Notes: generated by a model from the sequence alone, not told the origin. A DNA stretch of 64,000 nt from CAVQRB01 sp963715055 (GCA_963715055.1 CAVQRB010000002.1:62001-126000), one strand, 5' to 3'; shown: positions 25,214-34,296, numbered from the stretch's first letter. Program-made: numbers and translations.

Positions 25214-26437
25214 TCAGAAGAACGCCTGAATCCCCGTCTGCGCCCGCCCAAGGATCAGCGCGTGCACATCATGGGTGCCCTCGTAGGTGTTGACCGTCTC
25301 AAGGTTCATCATGTGACGGATCACCTGGAATTCGCCGCTGATCCCGTTGCCGCCATGCATGTCGCGGGACATCCGCGCAATGTCGAGCGCCTTGCCGCAG
25401 TTGTTGCGCTTGACGATGCTGATCATCTCCGGCGCGGCCTTGGCCTCGTCCATCAGACGCCCGACCTGCAGCGATGCCTGCAGGCCCAAAGAGATCTCCG
25501 TCATCATGTCCGCGAGTTTCTTTTGAAAAAGCTGCGTGCCGGCCAGCGGCTTGCCGAACTGGTGCCGGTCTAGCCCGTATTGACGCGCGGCGTGCCAGCA
25601 GAACTCGGCGGCCCCCATGACGCCCCAGCTGATGCCGTAGCGCGCGCGGTTCAGACAGCCGAAGGGCCCCTTGAGCCCTTCCACATGCGGCAGCAATGCC
25701 TCCTCGCCGACCTCAACCCCTTCCATGACGATCTCGCCGGTCACGGAGGCGCGCAGCGACAGCTTGTTGCCGATCTTGGGCGCGGAGAGACCGTTCATGC
25801 CCTTCTCGAGGATGAAACCGCGGATCTTGCCGCCATGCGCTTCGGACTTGGCCCAGACCACGAAGACATCGGCGATGGGCGCATTGGATATCCACATCTT
25901 GGAGCCGGTGAGCTTGTAGCCATTGGCGGTCTTGACCGCGCGGGTCTTCATGCCGCCGGGGTCGGAGCCCGCGTCGGGTTCCGTGAGGCCGAAACAGCCG
26001 ATCCAGTCGCCCGCGCAGAGCTTCGGCAGGTATTTGCGCCGCTGCGCTTCGGAGCCGTAGGCATAGATCGGATAGATCACCAGCGAGGACTGCACCGACA
26101 TCATCGAGCGGTAGCCGGAATCGACCCGCTCGATCTCCCGCGCCACGAGACCATAAGAGACATAGGAGCCGCCGAGCCCGCCGTATTCCTCTGGGCAGGT
26201 TACACCCAGAAGCCCCATGTCGCCCATCTCGCGGAAGATGCCCGCTTCGGTCTTCTCGGTGGCATAGGCCTCAATGATGCGCGGTTGCAGCTTTTCCTGC
26301 GCGTAGGCTTGCGCGCTTTGCCGGATCATCCGCTCCTCTTCGGACAGCTGATCATTCATCCGGAACGGATCGGACCAATCGAACTTTCCAAGATCGGGTG
26401 CGTCCTTGGCTTTGAGAACTGGTGTTTCGACATTCAT
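25214..26437 (-). CDS. gcdH: Glutaryl-CoA dehydrogenase
   Basis: A 407-residue acyl-CoA dehydrogenase. It oxidises and decarboxylates glutaryl-CoA to crotonyl-CoA in lysine, tryptophan and glutarate degradation. The N-terminus FDWSDPFRMNDQLSEEERMI and the ERVDSGYRSMMSVQSSLV region, containing the Arg that binds the distal carboxylate, are specific to this enzyme. FAD contacts are in FGLTEPDAGSDPG; the catalytic Glu is in NTYEGTHDVHALILGRA (about residue 386). It is divergent from a LysR gene that is a likely regulator. Length and motifs are complete. Confidence 0.95.
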   Translation of the reverse strand: MNVETPVLKAKDAPDLGKFDWSDPFRMNDQLSEEERMIRQSAQAYAQEKLQPRIIEAYATEKTEAGIFREMGDMGLLGVTCPEEYGGLGGSYVSYGLVAREIERVDSGYRSMMSVQSSLVIYPIYAYGSEAQRRKYLPKLCAGDWIGCFGLTEPDAGSDPGGMKTRAVKTANGYKLTGSKMWISNAPIADVFVVWAKSEAHGGKIRGFILEKGMNGLSAPKIGNKLSLRASVTGEIVMEGVEVGEEALLPHVEGLKGPFGCLNRARYGISWGVMGAAEFCWHAARQYGLDRHQFGKPLAGTQLFQKKLADMMTEISLGLQASLQVGRLMDEAKAAPEMISIVKRNNCGKALDIARMSRDMHGGNGISGEFQVIRHMMNLETVNTYEGTHDVHALILGRAQTGIQAFF

Positions 26438-26542
26438 GGCATGGCCTTTCGATCACGATGGGTGCGCTGGGACTTCGCAGGATTTGGCCGCATTATTGCA
26501 AATTGCGAGGCGAAAGACTAACGATGCTTTGTCCTGCCACTC
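26438..26542. promoter_or_regulatory. Divergent promoter region between gcdH and its LysR gene
   Basis: A 105-bp intergenic region that must carry both promoters. It holds a short dyad (GCAAATTGC, 26498-26506) in an A+T-rich context (CATTATTGCAAATTGCGA) suitable for a LysR-type site. The direct repeat CTCATGAG...CTCATATG overlaps the start of the LysR gene. No precise promoter can be assigned by eye. Confidence 0.35.
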
Positions 26543-27463
26543 ATGAGAAAAACTCATATGATTGCGCCGCGCCGCTACCTGCCGTCGGTCTCCGCCCTTC
26601 TCGCCTTGGAGGCCGTGGCCCGGCTGGGCAGTGCTACGGAAGCGGCGCGCGAGCTGGACCTCACGCAAAGCGCCGTCAGCCGGCAACTCAAGACCCTCGA
26701 AGCGCAACTGGGCGTCACGCTGATCCTGCGGCAGGGACGCGGGCTGATCCTCAGCGCGGAAGGCCGCAGCTATGTCGATGAGATACGCCTGATCCTGCAC
26801 CGGCTGGCGCAAGCCTCGGTCACAGTGGGCACCAATGCGGCCGGCGGCACACTCAATCTTGCGATCCTGCCGGCCTTCGGGATGCACTGGCTGGCGCCGC
26901 GGCTGCGGGATTTCGCGCGCCGGCACCCGGAGGTGACGGTGAACCTGTCCACCCGCCTCGCGCCCTTCGATTTCCGCGCCAGCACCTTTGATGCCGCCAT
27001 CCATTTCGGACGGGCGGATTGGCCTGGCGCGGGTCATCTGCCGCTGCTGCCGGAAATCGTGGTGCCGGTCTGCGCGCCGGGGCTGATGCACAGCCCGCTG
27101 GAAAACCCCGTGGACATTCTCGGCTTCGACCTTTTGCACCTCGACACGCGCCCGCGAGGTTGGGCAAGGTGGCTGCGCGCCGTGGGGCTGCCGGACCGCC
27201 CTCGGCAGGGGATGGTGTTCGACCAGTTCTCCACCATGGCCCAGGCGGCGATTCACGGGCTGGGAATCGCCTTGCTGCCGACCTTCGTGGCGGAGCCATA
27301 CCTGTCGGAGGGGCAGCTTGTGCTCGCCTCTGCGCGCACATCGGAGAGTATCGGGAGCTATTATCTCGTCTGGCCACAGGATCGCCCCGAAACCAAGGCA
27401 ATGGCGTCCTTCCGCGAATGGCTTGCAGAACAGGCGAATACACCTCAGGAGCCATCCCCCTGA
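26543..27463 (+). CDS. LysR-family transcriptional regulator (GcvA/GcdR-like)
   Basis: A 306-residue LysR regulator. The winged helix is at residues ~12-65 (LPSVSALLALEAVARLGSAT, then LTQSAVSRQLKTLEAQLGV); the effector-binding domain follows with LNLAILPAFGMHWLAPRLRDF, the pattern of the GcvA group. Divergence from gcdH suggests it controls glutaryl-CoA dehydrogenase, with a glutarate-pathway compound as the likely inducer. Two in-frame ATGs exist (26543 and 26558); the second directly precedes the conserved RRYLPSV start and may be the real one. Confidence 0.9.
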   Translation: MRKTHMIAPRRYLPSVSALLALEAVARLGSATEAARELDLTQSAVSRQLKTLEAQLGVTLILRQGRGLILSAEGRSYVDEIRLILHRLAQASVTVGTNAAGGTLNLAILPAFGMHWLAPRLRDFARRHPEVTVNLSTRLAPFDFRASTFDAAIHFGRADWPGAGHLPLLPEIVVPVCAPGLMHSPLENPVDILGFDLLHLDTRPRGWARWLRAVGLPDRPRQGMVFDQFSTMAQAAIHGLGIALLPTFVAEPYLSEGQLVLASARTSESIGSYYLVWPQDRPETKAMASFREWLAEQANTPQEPSP

Positions 27464-27639
27464 TCTTGGTGAAGTCGTAAATACGCCTTATTCACAAGGG
27501 ATTGTGCGGAAATCAGAAACACTCTGTATGCGCCCCGATTGCCCCCGGCAGGTCATTGGCTTGGCCAAATTCAGACCCATTTGACCTCTAGAAAAGTCGT
27601 ATCTGCTGATTGGGTGGGACCGATCGAAGGACTGTCGTT

Positions 27640-27984
27640 TTGCTGCTCGAACACGCGTCTACAGTTGTCTTGTTAACCTTCGCGTCGGTTCCATTCATCA
27701 CAGGTTCCGCGCGGGCGGAGGAACACATCGTCATGATCCTGGGGTCTGCCTATTTTCCCCAGACGACCGCTGTAGCAAGCGGAGACACGGTACGTTTCGT
27801 GAACGTGAGCGGCACCACACATGTTGTAACGAGTAAGGCAAACCTATGGACCACGGGCCCGATCGGAGAGGGTGAGGAAATCATCATCGCTGTGACGCCC
27901 GAAATGACCGGCGGATTTACCGGTCAGGCCGAAAAGGAGATTGAAGGTCAGTTCGATTTCGTCCGCGCACCTTTCAAGAACTGA
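27640..27984 (+). CDS. Small secreted cupredoxin-like protein
   Basis: A 114-residue exported protein. The TTG start at 27640 has AAGGA eight bases upstream, and a signal peptide follows (cleavage near TGSARA-EE). The mature part has the cupredoxin strand pattern: FPQTTAVASGDTVRFVNVS then GTTHVVTS, with one His in the position of a type 1 copper ligand. The C-terminal Cys-x-n-His-x-n-Met/Leu loop is missing (IEGQFDFVRAP instead). So it has the fold without a full blue-copper site. It may bind copper weakly, act structurally, or be a degenerate amicyanin/azurin relative. A strong terminator follows. Confidence 0.72.
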   Translation: MLLEHASTVVLLTFASVPFITGSARAEEHIVMILGSAYFPQTTAVASGDTVRFVNVSGTTHVVTSKANLWTTGPIGEGEEIIIAVTPEMTGGFTGQAEKEIEGQFDFVRAPFKN

Positions 27985-28010
27985 GTTTTGAGTTTACGGT
28001 AACGAGTAAC

Positions 28011-28040
28011 GGCCTCACCCTCGGGTGGGGCCATTTTTTT
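28011..28040 (+). terminator. Rho-independent terminator after the cupredoxin-like gene
   Basis: A 10-bp stem (GGCCTCACCC/GGGTGGGGCC with one T-G pair) and 2-nt loop, followed by ATTTTTTT. It ends at the convergent yedK stop codon, so it may work in both directions. Confidence 0.88.
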
Positions 28041-28712
28041 CAGACTTGCAGCGGGTCGATCAGGCGCGGGCCTGAAGCCCGGTTGGAATTCACCGCCCGG
28101 TCCACGCGGTACATGTCGAGCGCATCCTCGGGGGCGGCGCGCATCAGTACGGCGGCACCGTGCCCCGCTTCGCCAAGCCAGAGCGGCCAGTCGTCGGAGG
28201 CAAGGACCACCGGCATCCTGTGGTGGACGGTCGCAATGCGTTCATTCGCCGCCGTTGTGACAATCGCGCAGCACCGCAGAGTCTCGCCTTCGGGACCGGT
28301 CCAGTCCTGCCAGACCGCAGCCATCACGAGCGGCTGTTCGGTCGGCGGGATAAATGTACCAGGGATCACGCGCGCCATCTTGCGCCTTGGTCCATTCATA
28401 AAAACCATCTGCCACGACCAGCGCCCTCCGGTGCCGCACGGCATCGCGGAAGGCAGGCTTTTCCGCGATGGTCTCGGAGCGCGCGTTGATCAGCAGGGGT
28501 CCAGCGTTGGTGGCCTTGTACCAGCGCGGCAGGAAGCCCCAGCGCATCGCAACGAGACGCCGCGCGCCCGCCTCACCCGCCACCACGACATGGATATTCG
28601 TCGTGGGACAGACATTGTAGTTCGGCACCTCCGGCAAATCGTTGTCGGGCTGGGCCGCAAAAAGCTGCGCCATCGCATCGCTGGGCAGGGTAATGGCGAA
28701 ACGTCCGCACAT
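28040..28712 (-). pseudogene. yedK: SOS response-associated peptidase YedK/HMCES (SRAP), frameshifted
   Basis: A SRAP-domain protein of about 223 residues that forms a thiazolidine crosslink with abasic sites in single-stranded DNA through Cys2. MCGRFAIT (Cys2), LINARSETI (Asn), VADGFYEW (Glu) and TVHHRMPVVL (His) are all present. The last lies in a different frame from the first three. Removing one A from the AAA at 28352-28354 restores DPWYI-IPPTEQPLVMAAVW. The start at 28712 is fixed because Cys2 must follow the initiator Met. Complete catalytic set but one indel: recent mutation or sequencing error. Confidence 0.85.
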
Positions 28713-28800
28713 CGCCTCACGCCTGCCTGCGCGTTTCAGCGTTTGAAGGTCGGCTGCGCCCGGTTCGCACCGGGCGCACAAGGGGTCCGGCCCTCACGGG

Positions 28801-30357
28801 CTACTTGGCCGTGATCCGGCCATCGAGGTAGGGCTGGTAAGGCGCATTGGCCGCCATGAACTCGGCGGTGACATCGGCGAGATCGGGACCGAAGTCATAG
28901 GCATTCTCGGCGGTCTCGAACATGTCATAGCCGTCGCCGCCATTGCGCACGTAGTTATTCGACACCACGCCGTAGACCTTCTCGAGATCGATGGGCGCAC
29001 CGCCTACCATAACGTCGCTGATCCGGCTACCGGCGGGTTGCGAGACGTCGAAGGTGTAACTCATGCCCGCCACTTGCGGGAAGCGCCCCGCGCCTTCTTC
29101 ATGCTCGCTCACGCCATTCTCAAGCGCCGCGACAATGGTGGCCCCGGTGACCTGGAAAGTGCTGAGCGTGTTCTGAAACGGCAGCACGGTCAGCACCTCG
29201 CCCATTGTCACCTCGCCCGCGTCGATGCTCGAGCGTATGCCGCCGCCGTTCTGGATCGCGATCTCGATACCCTGATCCTTCACCCGGGCAAGCATCGCAT
29301 CGGCGATCAGGTTGCCCATGGCGCATTCCCTGGCCCGGCATTCTTCGCGCACACCGATGATCTCGGTCGCGGTTTCGGCCACGACCTTGTTGCGGATTTC
29401 TTCCAGCGGTGCCGCTGCTTCGGCAATGCGCGCCTCGGTCGCAGGGTCCTTGGCCACTGCGGCGTCGATGATGATCGGCTCGCCCGTGGCAGCGGTCACA
29501 TTGCCCGCGTCATCGAAGGTCACGTTCAATTCGCCCAGAAACTTGCCGAAAGCATAGGCCTGCACGATGGCCGTGCTGCCCACCATGGTCGGATAGGGGC
29601 CGTCCGCGCCTTCGACCGAATTCGACAGCAGCGAGTTCGAATGCCCCCCGACAATCACATCGACACCAGTCGTCTCGGCGGCCACGCGCTGGTCCGTGCG
29701 GTAGCCGGAATGGCTCAGCACGATGATCTTGTTCACACCTTCTGCTGTCAGCTTGTCCACCTCGCCCTGCACCGCGGCGACAGGGTCGGAGAAGGTGATG
29801 TTCGGGCCCGGTGAGGCCAGTTCGTCGGTGTCCTCCGGCGTCAGGCCGATCAGGCCGAGTTTCTCGCCGCCGCGCTCGATGACGATGGATTTCGCCAGCG
29901 TGTCTGCCAGCAGCGGTTCGGCCGAGACATCGGCATTGGACATCAGCACCGGAAAGGTCACCGCATCCATGAAGCCGCGCAGCACTTCCGGGCCGTCGTC
30001 GAATTCGTGGTTGCCCACGGTCATCGCGTCGTATCCCATCTTGTTCATCATCTCGGCCGCCAGCGCGCCCTTGTAGTAGGTGTAGAACAGGGTGCCCTGG
30101 AACTGGTCGCCGCCATCGACCAGAATAGAATTGTTCGACCGCGCCCGCGCGTCGGCAATCGCGGTGACAAGACGCGCAGAACCGCCGAAGCATTCGCCGG
30201 CGGCATCGTCTTCGGCCGAACACCCGCTGTCGAACTTGCTGATTGGCTCGAAACGCGCATGAAAATCGTTGGTGTGCAGAATGGTCAGGTTGTAGTCCGC
30301 AGCGGCCATGCCGCCAGTCAACGCCAGACCGGCAGTGCTGAGCAGGAATCGTTTCAT
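28801..30357 (-). CDS. Periplasmic 5'-nucleotidase/UDP-sugar hydrolase family protein (UshA-like)
   Basis: A 518-residue exported phosphoesterase with signal peptide MKRFLLSTAGLALTGGMAAA. The N-terminal metallophosphatase domain has LTILHTNDFHARFEP, VDGGDQFQG, VGNHEFDDG and VIVGGHSN for the two metal sites. The C-terminal 5'-nucleotidase domain has AMGNLIADAML, IQNGGGIRSSID and NYVRNGGDGYDMF for nucleotide binding. It would dephosphorylate external nucleotides for phosphate or nucleoside uptake. The frame stays open far upstream, to 31737; the start is set by the signal peptide at 30357. Confidence 0.93.
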   Translation of the reverse strand: MKRFLLSTAGLALTGGMAAADYNLTILHTNDFHARFEPISKFDSGCSAEDDAAGECFGGSARLVTAIADARARSNNSILVDGGDQFQGTLFYTYYKGALAAEMMNKMGYDAMTVGNHEFDDGPEVLRGFMDAVTFPVLMSNADVSAEPLLADTLAKSIVIERGGEKLGLIGLTPEDTDELASPGPNITFSDPVAAVQGEVDKLTAEGVNKIIVLSHSGYRTDQRVAAETTGVDVIVGGHSNSLLSNSVEGADGPYPTMVGSTAIVQAYAFGKFLGELNVTFDDAGNVTAATGEPIIIDAAVAKDPATEARIAEAAAPLEEIRNKVVAETATEIIGVREECRARECAMGNLIADAMLARVKDQGIEIAIQNGGGIRSSIDAGEVTMGEVLTVLPFQNTLSTFQVTGATIVAALENGVSEHEEGAGRFPQVAGMSYTFDVSQPAGSRISDVMVGGAPIDLEKVYGVVSNNYVRNGGDGYDMFETAENAYDFGPDLADVTAEFMAANAPYQPYLDGRITAK

Positions 30358-30543
30358 GGTGTTTCCCCTTGTTCCCATTGTTCTGCGGTATCGTGACCTT
30401 CCCGGCGGATTGTGACAAGCCTGCTTTTCATGCGGCAGACCACCGGTCGCTTTCGGTCGGGGCGTCAGACCGAGGAGGCTTGCGCCAGAGGGGTTGCGCG
30501 CGTGCACTTGACCAGACGCCGCCCGGCAGGCAAGAGCACCGGC

Positions 30544-30894
30544 ATGATGATATTCAAGATACTGCGCGCCGATGAATGGGCGCTGCTGCGCTCCTCCGGC
30601 GAGACCGAAGGCGCGCCGATCGATGTGGCCGATGGCTACGTGCATTTTTCCACTGCCACGCAAGCACCCGAAACCGCCGCGAAGCATTTCGCCAGCGAAG
30701 ATGGGCTGATGCTCCTCGCGCTGGATACGGATCGTCTTGGGCCCGCGCTCAAGTGGGAGTGCTCGCGCGGCGATCAGCTCTTTCCGCATCTTTACGCGAC
30801 GCTCAAGCTGGAAGATGTCATCTGGGCACAGCCGTTGCCGCTTGTGGATGGGGTTCATTTCTTTCCCGCGGGCCTCGAAGAGGCAGCGCAGTGA
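30544..30894 (+). CDS. DUF952 family protein
   Basis: A 116-residue cytoplasmic protein matching DUF952: IFKILRADEW at the start, DGYVHFSTATQAPETAAKHF in the middle, and HLYATLKLEDVIWAQPL followed by HFFPAG at the end. The function of the family is unknown; the fold is related to ADP-ribosyltransferase-like proteins in some descriptions, which I cannot confirm. Two adjacent ATGs (30544 and 30547) are possible starts. pyrD begins 13 bp after the stop, so the two are cotranscribed. Confidence 0.85.
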   Translation: MMIFKILRADEWALLRSSGETEGAPIDVADGYVHFSTATQAPETAAKHFASEDGLMLLALDTDRLGPALKWECSRGDQLFPHLYATLKLEDVIWAQPLPLVDGVHFFPAGLEEAAQ

Positions 30895-30907
30895 GTTTGC
30901 CCGCCGC

Positions 30908-31951
30908 ATGAAACGGGTGCTGGAGCAAGCGGGCCTCGCGGCGCTGCGCCGGATCGACCCGGAAACCGCACATGGCCTTGCGTTAAAGGCGCTGCGGGCG
31001 GGGCTGGGGCCACGCGGCGGGCCGGTCACGTCGGCACGGTTGAAATGCACGCTGGCGGGCATGTCGCTGGCCAATCCGGTGGGCCTGGCTGCAGGGTTCG
31101 ACAAGAATGCCGAAGCCATCGGGCCGCTGTCGCAGGCGGGTTTCGGTTTCATCGAGGTGGGGGCGGCGACGCCCGAGCCGCAGGCGGGCAATCCGCGCCC
31201 GAGGCTCTTTCGGCTGAGCGAGGACCGGGCCGCGATCAACCGTTTCGGTTTCAACAATGATGGAATGCGGGCGATCGGCGCGCGCCTCGCAGCGGCGGAC
31301 GCGCAGGTACCGCTCGGCATCAATCTCGGCGCCAACAAGACCAGCCCCGACCGGGCTGCGGATTTCGCGCAGGTCATGGCGCACCTCGGGCCACATGTGC
31401 AGTTCGCCACGGTCAATGTCTCCTCGCCGAATACCGAAAAGCTGCGCGATCTGCAGGGGCCTGCGGCGCTCGCTGCCTTGCTCGACGGCGTGATGCAGGT
31501 GCGCGGCACGACGCCGGTGTTCCTGAAGATCGCCCCCGATCTTTCGGCGCAGGAGATCGCGGATATTGCCGCCGTGGCGCGCGACGCGAAGATTGACGCG
31601 ATCATCGCCACCAACACGACGCTGGCGCGCGACGGGCTCCACGGCCCGCACAAGGCGGAGACGGGCGGACTTTCTGGCCAGCCGCTTTTCGAACGCTCGA
31701 CGCGGGTTCTCGCGCAGCTCGCAGCGCAGTGCGACATCCCCCTGATCGGGGTCGGCGGCGTGGGATCGGCGGATCAGGCCTATGCCAAGATCTGCGCCGG
31801 GGCCTCGGCGGTCCAACTCTACACGGCTCTGGTCTACGGTGGCCTGTCGCTGGTGGCAGACATCGCGCGGGGTCTTGACCGACTGCTCGCGGCGGACGGT
31901 TTTGCGACGGTCGCCGAGGCCGTGGGCTGCAAGCGCGGCGACTGGCTTTAG
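30908..31951 (+). CDS. pyrD: Dihydroorotate dehydrogenase (quinone), class 2
   Basis: A 347-residue FMN enzyme that oxidises dihydroorotate to orotate with quinone at the inner membrane. The N-terminal helix pair (residues 1-40) typical of class 2 membrane association is present. FMN and substrate motifs are NPVGLAAGFDKNAEAI, GFIEVGAATPEPQAGNPRPR and NVSSPNTEKLR (catalytic Ser); IIATNTTLAR and GVGGVGSADQAYAKI complete the barrel. Its stop overlaps the convergent MATE gene's stop by 3 bp. The start at 30908 fits class 2 length. Confidence 0.95.
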   Translation: MKRVLEQAGLAALRRIDPETAHGLALKALRAGLGPRGGPVTSARLKCTLAGMSLANPVGLAAGFDKNAEAIGPLSQAGFGFIEVGAATPEPQAGNPRPRLFRLSEDRAAINRFGFNNDGMRAIGARLAAADAQVPLGINLGANKTSPDRAADFAQVMAHLGPHVQFATVNVSSPNTEKLRDLQGPAALAALLDGVMQVRGTTPVFLKIAPDLSAQEIADIAAVARDAKIDAIIATNTTLARDGLHGPHKAETGGLSGQPLFERSTRVLAQLAAQCDIPLIGVGGVGSADQAYAKICAGASAVQLYTALVYGGLSLVADIARGLDRLLAADGFATVAEAVGCKRGDWL

Positions 31952-33285
31952 GAGCGGCCTTCGGTCTGTGCCTCAAGCGCCGGATAGCGCAGGCCCAGCG
32001 TGACGCCGCGCGCCACGAAGGAGATCAGAAGTGCCAGCCAGAGCCCGTGGTTGCCCATGACCGGCAGCAGGATCAGGATCGCCACCCAATAGATCACGAA
32101 GCTGAGCGCCATCATGTTGCGCATGTCGCGGCTGCGCGTGGCGCCGATGAAGATGCCGTCGAGCATCCAGGCCGCACAGCCCAGAAGCGGAGCCGCGACC
32201 ATATAGGGCAGGAACTCGCGCGCGACGCGCTGCACGTCTGCGTCCTTGGCCATCACGTCGATGATCCAGCCCCCCGCAAGCGCGAATGCCGCGGCCATTG
32301 CGACGCAGATAGCCAATCCCCAGGTCGAAGTGACAAACGCGCTGCGCCGCACATAGGCGCGGTCGCCCCGCCCGATGGCCCGCGCGATCAGGGTTTCAGC
32401 GGCGAAGGCGAAACCGTCCATCGCGTAGGCGGTGATATACATGAACTGGATCAGCACTTCGTTGGCGGCCAGCGTTACATCGCCAAAGCGCGCCCCGATG
32501 AAGACGAAGGACGAAAAGATGATCATCAGCATCAGCGAACGCAGCAGGATGTCGGTGTTCAGAAGCGCCATGCGGATGAGCTTGGCGCGCTCAAAGATGC
32601 GCGGCCACTCGCGCCAGGCGGGGTGAGTGAAAGCGCCGCGACAGAACCACAGTCCCAGCCCCGCGCCGGTGATTTCTGCGATGACGGTGGCCACGGCCAC
32701 GCCCGGCACCCCCCAGTCGAAGACCAGCACGAAGAGAAGATCGAGCAGGATGTTGACCCCGTTCATCACCAGTTGCACCCAGAAGACGCCCGCGGTGCGC
32801 TCCATCGCCACCAGCCAGCCCGTGAGCGCATAGACGGCGATGGCGGCAGGCGCGGTCCAGATGCGGATGGTGAGATAGGTATAGGCGAGGCTTTCGACTT
32901 CCTCGCTCGCCGGAGCGAGGCGCAACGCTCCCCAGAAGATCAGAGGTTGCAGCAGGATCAGGAGCGCGCCGCCTGCGATAGCGACCAGCAAAGCGCGCGT
33001 CAGCCAGGCGGAAACCTCTGCCGTGTCCCCTGCCCCTTCGGCCTGGCCCACCAGCCCGACGGTACCCATGCGCAGGAAACCGAAGATCCAGTAGACCGTC
33101 GAGAGCACGATTGCCCCGAGCGCCACGGCACCGATTGGGGCGGCCTCGCCCATCTGCCCCACCACGCCCACGTCCACCGCCCCGAGGATCGGCACGGTGG
33201 CGTTCGAGAGCACGATGGGCAGGGCGATTCTGAGCACCCGGCGGTGCGTGACGGCTGCCCGCGCAGCGGCGACGCTGTCAGTCAC
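31948..33285 (-). CDS. MATE-family multidrug efflux transporter
   Basis: A 445-residue protein with 12 hydrophobic segments in two six-helix halves. The first helix has LRIALPIVLSNATVPILGAVD with the conserved proline and aspartate of the NorM/DinF branch. TM7 has NTDILLRSLMLMIIFSSFV, as in DinF-like members. It should export cationic drugs or metabolites by Na+ or H+ antiport; the substrate is unknown. It overlaps the first PaaI thioesterase gene by 8 bp and is the last gene of a three-gene minus-strand unit. Confidence 0.92.
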   Translation of the reverse strand: MTDSVAAARAAVTHRRVLRIALPIVLSNATVPILGAVDVGVVGQMGEAAPIGAVALGAIVLSTVYWIFGFLRMGTVGLVGQAEGAGDTAEVSAWLTRALLVAIAGGALLILLQPLIFWGALRLAPASEEVESLAYTYLTIRIWTAPAAIAVYALTGWLVAMERTAGVFWVQLVMNGVNILLDLLFVLVFDWGVPGVAVATVIAEITGAGLGLWFCRGAFTHPAWREWPRIFERAKLIRMALLNTDILLRSLMLMIIFSSFVFIGARFGDVTLAANEVLIQFMYITAYAMDGFAFAAETLIARAIGRGDRAYVRRSAFVTSTWGLAICVAMAAAFALAGGWIIDVMAKDADVQRVAREFLPYMVAAPLLGCAAWMLDGIFIGATRSRDMRNMMALSFVIYWVAILILLPVMGNHGLWLALLISFVARGVTLGLRYPALEAQTEGRS

Positions 33286-33793
33286 GCTGTAGCGGCATCA
33301 GGAAATGCCCCGTGGCCTGGGCAAAGAGCCGCGCGCGATTGTCCTGCCAGGCCTCCACATGCACGGAGGCATAGCGCCGGCCGGAACGGTTGATGCGCGC
33401 ACGCGCATAGGCATCGCGCGGCAGGCCCGAGCGGAGGTAATCGGTGGAGATGTCGATGGTCTTGGGCAAGCGCGGCAACCCGCCATCCGCCAGACGCTCG
33501 GCATCGATCGCACCCGATTCAATATCTTCCCAGAGATAGCTCCAGCTGAGCGTTATGATCGCCGTGACTTCGAGGAATGCCGCCGTCACCCCGCCATGGA
33601 TGGCCGGCAACAGCGGATTGCCGATGAGCTTTTCGTTGAAAGGCAGGATGCCGGTCAGCTCATCGCCCTTGCGCTCGAACTGGATGCCCAGATAGCGGAT
33701 ATAGGGCACGCCCTCCACAAGAGCGCGCAACGTGGTGTCGCGCCGCTGCTTGATCACCTGAACGGGTTCAGGACGACGACGCGGCTCTTTCAT
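33278..33793 (-). CDS. PaaI-family thioesterase (hot-dog fold), first copy
   Basis: A 171-residue hot-dog thioesterase. The family core is AIHGGVTAAFLEVTAIITL and the strand TIDISTDYLRSG; an N-terminal extension rich in Arg/Pro precedes it. Such enzymes hydrolyse acyl- or aryl-acyl-CoAs. The catalytic acidic residue in the HGG helix is Glu in FLEVTA. It overlaps the neighbouring thioesterase by 4 bp (ATGA) and the MATE gene by 8 bp. Two different PaaI-type proteins encoded side by side may form a heteromeric hot-dog pair, which is inference. Confidence 0.87.
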   Translation of the reverse strand: MKEPRRRPEPVQVIKQRRDTTLRALVEGVPYIRYLGIQFERKGDELTGILPFNEKLIGNPLLPAIHGGVTAAFLEVTAIITLSWSYLWEDIESGAIDAERLADGGLPRLPKTIDISTDYLRSGLPRDAYARARINRSGRRYASVHVEAWQDNRARLFAQATGHFLMPLQRD

Positions 33794-34212
33794 CGAATAC
33801 CCTCCACGGTAAAGGCGCCGGTTGCCGCGGCCACCGGCTTGTCCTGATCCTCGTCGCTCGCGGTCGCGCGCACGAAGGCCACCGATCGGGTGACGTGATA
33901 GCAGGTCGCCGTGGCGGTGATTGCCTGTCCCGGCGTCGCCGCGCGCATGTAGTCTATGCGCAGGGCGATCGTCGCCGTGCTGCCCGAGTTGGCGGGATGG
34001 CTCATCACCGCCGCACCGCAGCAAGTATCCATCAGCGCCGAGACCGCACCGCCGTGCAGCACGCCGGTCTCCGGATCGCCGATCAGCGCGGGATCATAGG
34101 GCATGACGATCGTCGCCGTGCCCTCGCCCATGTCGGTCAGGCGCATGCCCAGGGCCTTGCTGTGGGGGATCGCCTCGATGAACTGGCGCACAACCTGCAA
34201 CTTCTTATCCAT
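33790..34212 (-). CDS. PaaI-family thioesterase (hot-dog fold), second copy
   Basis: A 140-residue hot-dog thioesterase, the standard length for PaaI. LHGGAVSALMDTCCGAAVM contains the HGG helix with the catalytic Asp, and TIALRIDYMRAATPGQAITA is the central strand. A C-terminal Ala-Ala-Thr-Gly-Ala-Phe stretch is usual. It is the first gene of the unit that continues through the second thioesterase and the MATE exporter. The substrate is an acyl-CoA of unknown type. Confidence 0.9.
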   Translation of the reverse strand: MDKKLQVVRQFIEAIPHSKALGMRLTDMGEGTATIVMPYDPALIGDPETGVLHGGAVSALMDTCCGAAVMSHPANSGSTATIALRIDYMRAATPGQAITATATCYHVTRSVAFVRATASDEDQDKPVAAATGAFTVEGIR

Positions 34213-34271
34213 TCGGTTCTGACCTTTTGGGGAGACTCGCGCCGCCTTTATCGGCCTATCGGAGCGTCAAG

Positions 34272-34296
34272 GGCAAGTCGGATGCTTGCACTTGCC
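34272..34296. promoter_or_regulatory. Inverted repeat upstream of the first merR gene
   Basis: GGCAAGT and ACTTGCC form perfect 7-bp arms separated by 11 bp, ending 43 bp before the ATG at 34340. MerR regulators bind dyads in their own promoters, so this may be an operator. I see no consensus -35/-10 pair around it. Confidence 0.35.

Noticed and set aside
30358..31737. N-terminal extension of the 5'-nucleotidase frame to 978 residues
   Set aside because: The signal peptide at 30357 sets the start, and the extension lies antisense to pyrD.
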